A model generated the notes under the pieces. That model did no database searches, was not told the origin of the DNA, and worked only from the letters and a program-made list of their open reading frames with translations. A stretch of DNA of 64,000 nucleotides from Trema orientale (Eukaryota; Streptophyta; Magnoliopsida; Rosales; Cannabaceae). Positions 59,101 through 64,000 of this stretch are shown here, one piece after another. Numbering within the stretch: the stretch's first letter is position 1; each line of letters starts with the position of its first letter. Both the position numbers and the translations under genes were made by a program. The stretch lies in the NCBI GenBank assembly GCA_002914845.1, contig JXTC01000256.1, positions 1 to 64,000 of the forward strand, in the 5' to 3' direction.

Positions 59101-59983
59101 ATCTCTCACTTGGATCACATATGTACCAAATATAATTATATTGTTAAATTGAAAACTAGCAATGAAATGCCATATTTTTCCTAAATATCCCTGAATATAC
59201 AATCTCGTCCATCAAATATAGTAGCACGAAACTAATGCGCTCGTCACTGTACTTATTGGAATGGCAACTAGAATCCTCAATGATCGTCATACTAATATAC
59301 CCAAATAGCACAAATCGAGTATAGAATGTGGCATGAAAATTATACGCAATATGATTTAACATGCCCATTTCCAACTGATCCTACTTAAACTGAAGTGAGA
59401 TCAATCTTAGTCTTTCTACTTAATGTATTACCACAAACTTTATGCTTAAACCACAATAAGAAATATAATAATATGACAAATATTATATTTAAAATCAGAG
59501 TTTATATAAAAATCCATCTACCATATTCTACAGAAATTAACTAAGGAATAAGTGTCACTAACAAACATCCGAACCAAACTATAAACTCCCACTTAAACCG
59601 CACATCTTTAAAACACAACACCCTTATGAGCAGTATGCCCATAAAAAACACCTTAGGTAATAAACTTTTGGTGATGGATCCACAATCATGGAGTTTGTAC
59701 TTATATGTTCCCTAGACACTTAATAACTCTAAATTCTTTTTTTTAATAACAAGTGACTTAAAGTCTATGTGCCTCGACTTTAAGAGTTTTGATTGTAATT
59801 AGAATACAACAATGTGGCTAAATTATCACAATAATTCTTTAATGGTGTTTTAAAACCATCAATCATAGCTTGTAGCCTGGTGATAAAGTTTCGCAGTTAT
59901 ATTCCCTAAATCAATGCCTTATAGCTAGATATATATACTATGAGTATTTGTTCAACATTCGTCCAAATGGCTGTTCCTGTTAA

Positions 59984-60026
<43 letters not shown>

Positions 60027-63000
60027 CCAAAAGTGAATCTTTAACTATACATGCATCCAACAAAATCAGAATCAGAATACCCAATGGTCTCCAAAATTTT
60101 CCGATTTCTGATAAGCGAGCACATAGCCTAATGTTCTCTCTAAATTCTACATTACCCATTTTACTGCTACTTAATGATCCATATAAGGGTTATTCAGATA
60201 TCTGCCTAATAATCTTGAACGTACATAAAATTTCCTACTACCGATGCACAAGGGAATTTCTGTATTACTTTAATTTCAATAACATTATGGGCACTGATTG
60301 AGACTGTATTTATCACCTTTAGACAATGGGTATATCTCTTGAAAAATAATCCTTATCGATATAACTCTTTTATGATATTCTAAAAGATACATCAGGAATG
60401 ATCTCAATGTATCTATATTCCTTAGTACAAAAGAGACGTTCCTAAGATCTTTCATATCAATCTCCTTCGATAGAAATTTCTTGATTTCGTACAATAAACC
60501 TATATCGCTGCTAGCCAAAAATATATCATTAATATACAAAATCAGGAAGATAAACTTACTCTCACTGAACTTATGATATATAAATCCATCAACTGAATTT
60601 TCCTCAAAACCAAATGAGATAATGACTTAATAGAATCTATAACATCTTAACAGGAAATTAGTAGTCTTCAAATTCACATAATATAACTCCAAAACGCAAT
60701 GAACTACTAGTGCCAAAATAATCTTGAAAGAGTTTTTTATTAAAACCGGAGAGAAAGTCTCTTTATAAACAATGCCTTCCTTTGGAGCGAAACTTTTGGA
60801 ACTAGACGAACTTAAATATCGACAGGATCTTAAATGTCATTGTCCTTCATAGATTTCATCTCATTCTTTATGGTATCAATCTACTTTGAAAATTAGAATA
60901 TTATTTTAGCTTGAGTGAAAATAATTGAATCATTTTCTACTCCCATATTAAACACATATTCTTGGAGATTAAGAACATAAATATCCGAAGTTATACTTCT
61001 CTTTTTCCCTTGTGGATCTTGTTGATGACACTTTCTCTTGAGGTTGTTGAGTTTGCTCTTTTGAAGCAATTTCTTTATTTTGGATAGGGAGTTGCTGAAT
61101 ATTATCTTTATCTGGATTTATATCTTGAAGAATGTCAGGTATAAAAGTCTGAAGCCTGAACATTTTGAATAGCAATTGAAGGAAGAGAAAAGAACTCCTC
61201 CTCAAATATAATATTCCTAATCTTTTCTCCCCACAAACTTAACATCCTCAAAGAATTTATATTTTCCCATTTTGAAAAAGATTTATTGGAGGTATCATAA
61301 AAGATAAAACCTCTTAACTTTTCAGAGTATCTAATGAAATAGTAGCTAAAATTCTTAAGTTCAATCACTTTCCATATAGTCCGTATAGCCTAACCATAGT
61401 TGGACAACTCCAGATATGCAAGTACCTAATGCTCGGTTTGTTGCCTGTCCATAGTGTGCTTGGGATTTTAACTACATCTTTAATGGAAACTATGTTTGAC
61501 ATGTATATTGCAGCCTTTAGTTTTTCTTCCTAGAGTGATTTAGGTAAAGAAGAATTGATTAATCATACTTCTTACCATGTCCTTAAATTTACTTTATTGT
61601 CACTGAATAATACTATTCATACTAGGTTTCTCCATCATTTCGTATTGTGGGACGATTCTGTATATCTCTAGGAACTGAGTAAAGGGCTCTGGACGTTGTT
61701 AACTTGATCCGTCTTATCTACCAGAGTATGTACTATGATTAGATTTGACAACCTTAATTTTCTAACTTAGTTGAATTTCAACTTCAGCATTGAAAAACTT
61801 ATATATTTCCAGAAATTGATACTTCCCATGAACCAAAAGTAGGTATCCGTAATGAGAATAATCGTCTATGAATATAATGTAATACTATTAGCCATTCTAA
61901 AAAACCGTAGGAAATGATCTACATGTATCAGTATAAATTAATTCTAAGATTCTGAACTTCTATTGGCACCCAAATTTTCTTATGTTTGTTAGTTTACCTT
62001 AATAAACTTAACACGTATTTTAAAGTCTATTCAATTAAGTAGATTAAGAATTTCATTTAACACAAGACTATTAATTCTCTATAAAGTGATATCTCTAAAG
62101 TGCTTTTCTTATACCTTAGAGAAATTCTTTTAATTGACTTGTATTTTTGTATCATATTTCTTAATATGCTAGATTAACTTAATAAGGCAATTATTTTAAA
62201 TTCATAAAGATTATCAATCAAAGAACTAGTAGCAAGAAATTTGAATCTTGAAAGAGACTAAATTGACTATTTCTGAATGAACAAAGATGACTGTATTTGT
62301 TCAAGTCAGAAATAGAGTACTTTAAAAGTCTCTTCCAAACTCAAAAAAATTAACCAGCCTCTAATTATAATCTAACTAACCTTATAGCCTCTGCTGAAGT
62401 TGTATTGCCATTGCCCAAATAGATGAATCTTTCATCATCAATTTGTAACCGACTTCAGAAATAATCTTGCATGAATATACTTATGTGAACTGTAAGATCC
62501 ATATATATTCACTAAATTCATTTAGGTACAAAAGCTAAATTAACTTTATGATAAACAAAATTTGAGAAGCATACCATTCTTTATAAGCCAAAAGGCATTA
62601 TTAGGATAATCATTCTTATATTTCCAACCTTTTTGCAAAAGAAACAGACAAATTCCTGATTCTGTTTCCTTTTGTACTTTATGCTGTAAAGTCACAATTG
62701 CAACTTCCTTATCCTTATTCCTTTTCTTTATCTTATCTTATCATGAGAAGTACATGCTAAGTGAGTACTTCAATATTTTTTCACTTCAATATATCTTCTT
62801 CTTACACACTATAAGAAATAATCTCAAAAGACACCACTTGTCTTTTAAGGTTATTATTTTACTTAAGTTAACTGAATTGTGCGCAGGAAGAGAGATAGAG
62901 ATCTAATACATTAGCAAGTCTTTGAACTGCTCTAACTTAAGTACCTTTAGTTTGGAAGCAAGATTAGACATCTATATAATGTACTCCTTTATATTCCCTT

Positions 63001-63229
63001 AATTCGTATATTGAATTGAAATGAGTTTCCCAAAAATGGTATTCATTTTGGCCTTTTCGTTTTCAATAAAACGATCCGTAATTACTTTAAGGAACAACGT
63101 AGCATCTACTTCCTTATATATAGTGCCCCTTATAGTTTCTGTAATGGGATGTTGCGTGACCATAAGACTTATGCAATTAGAACGTATATACTGCTCAAAA
63201 TTCTTCTTTATCAATTGAAAAACTTTAAA

Positions 63230-64000
63230 CTATAAGAGCAGTAGGATGTTCTATCTGGATTACAAGGTCAAGACTAATGCAACTGAGCACAAACAAATAT
63301 GTTCATTCTGTTCTTAAGGTTTGTGCTATTAAGTATAAATATTAGACTTAATATTTGCGGATATATATTAAGCAGAAACTGAATATAAAACTAAAAATAG
63401 AAAATAAAAGCTCACATAAAAAATATGTCATAAACTAAGTATACAAAGTATATACTAGCATGACATATAACAAATAAATATATAAGGTGGGCTGCTATCA
63501 CAAGATACCCAGAACAATATCAATAAGCTTTCCTTTGGGCCGACTTATCAACTTGTGGGTGGTACTCTTCAGAGCAGTAATCAAATATTGATAATAAATC
63601 TTGTCAGGTAGTAAATCTTCATTTGGCCGATTTACTGTCTACATAGAAACTTAATAGCTATCACATATCTATTACCGCTGGTGTGTTCATTATTCGGCCA
63701 AATGATCGCCTTCCTTTGGGCTGGTAATTATTCGTATGAATAATAAACACACAATTATTCAAATATTTCAAAATAAATAAATCTACACAATAGAGGTTAC
63801 TTTGGCAACACGTTATTTCAACTTATATATTTCAAAATATTTAATCAAATAGTACAAAAAAATTGATTAAAGTGCCAGAAATAACTGAAAAATACTTCGC
63901 TACTGGAATTGGTTGACTGCCTGTCAAATTCGGTCGACCATTTATACTATTTCGGTCGACTGAATCTGACAGTAGGTCTACTGTTCAGTCGACTAAAAAC
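63230..64000 (-). other. Leader region of the copia element, partly outside
   Basis: No coding domain. Repeated 'ctttgggccgac' / 'atttggccgatt' words (63530-63720) and GGTCGAC words at the very end. No LTR end or primer-binding site was recognised before the window stops. Confidence 0.4.

Larger units (their letters stand above)
58685..64000 (-). mobile_element. Decayed Ty1/copia element, minus strand, cut by the window end
   Basis: Fossil. From right to left: gag (about 63214-62999), a zinc-knuckle remnant (about 62640), integrase core (about 61880-61740), the integrase tail and linker (61368-60969), reverse transcriptase (60539-60285, with YINDIFLASSDIGLL at the active-site loop), and an RNase H remnant (about 60110-60020). 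This gag-integrase-RT order is that of copia. The 3' LTR follows at 58685-59100. A TA run (about 59989-60024) has grown inside it. The 5' LTR lies beyond 64000. Many breaks, more than ten; old and inactive. Confidence 0.85.

Overview
The window is nuclear DNA from a flowering plant, most likely a eudicot. It is very AT-rich, carries plant-type Ty1/copia, Ty3/gypsy (Ogre/Tat-like), L1-type LINE and MITE sequences, and has one host gene split by 32 GT-AG introns. I cannot name the species.

The only complete host gene is on the minus strand, 28919 down to 15055. It is an autoinhibited plasma-membrane type Ca2+-ATPase (P2B) close to ACA10/ACA8. I placed 33 exons by hand. Their lengths sum to 3240 bases (1079 residues plus stop), the phases agree throughout, and every P-type ATPase signature is present, so the gene looks functional. 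Its introns hold a 5'-truncated LINE (intron 3), a duplicated splice-donor segment (intron 13), a three-unit minisatellite (intron 21) and one undetermined base (24606).

Left side (1-14162): the end of a TIR element with TCGAAA-type satellite DNA (1-1140), an orphan exon-like fragment (1235-1408), an inverted 21-bp AT minisatellite (2094-3030), three different MITEs, and an LTR element of about 6.7 kb (5085-11803) with a gag-like region, no recognisable pol and a 5-bp target duplication. A 171-bp MITE sits in its 5' LTR but not in its 3' LTR.

Right of the ATPase (29230-40600) is gene-poor DNA with two MITEs (31580-31817, 32728-33015), a solo LTR related to the 5-12 kb element (about 34065-35306), a 169-bp tandem duplication and a long G-run. 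From 40.7 kb onward lie a decayed copia element (40.7-43.2 kb), a decayed L1-type LINE (44.1-49.7 kb) split by a solo LTR (44583-46034), a copia gag/protease fragment (51.2-51.7 kb), a 1.64-kb palindromic foldback element built from TCGATG satellite DNA (52719-54354, 8-bp target duplication), two larger TIR-bounded segments (55155-56250, 56987-58417) and a minus-strand copia element whose 3' LTR is at 58685-59100 and which runs off the window end.

The strongest unexplained signals are: a set of three conserved hairpins with compensatory stem changes in all three LTRs of the Ogre/Tat-like family; the nested-satellite palindrome at 52.7-54.4 kb, with a relative at the window start; and the repeated insertion of several TIR families into TA microsatellites.
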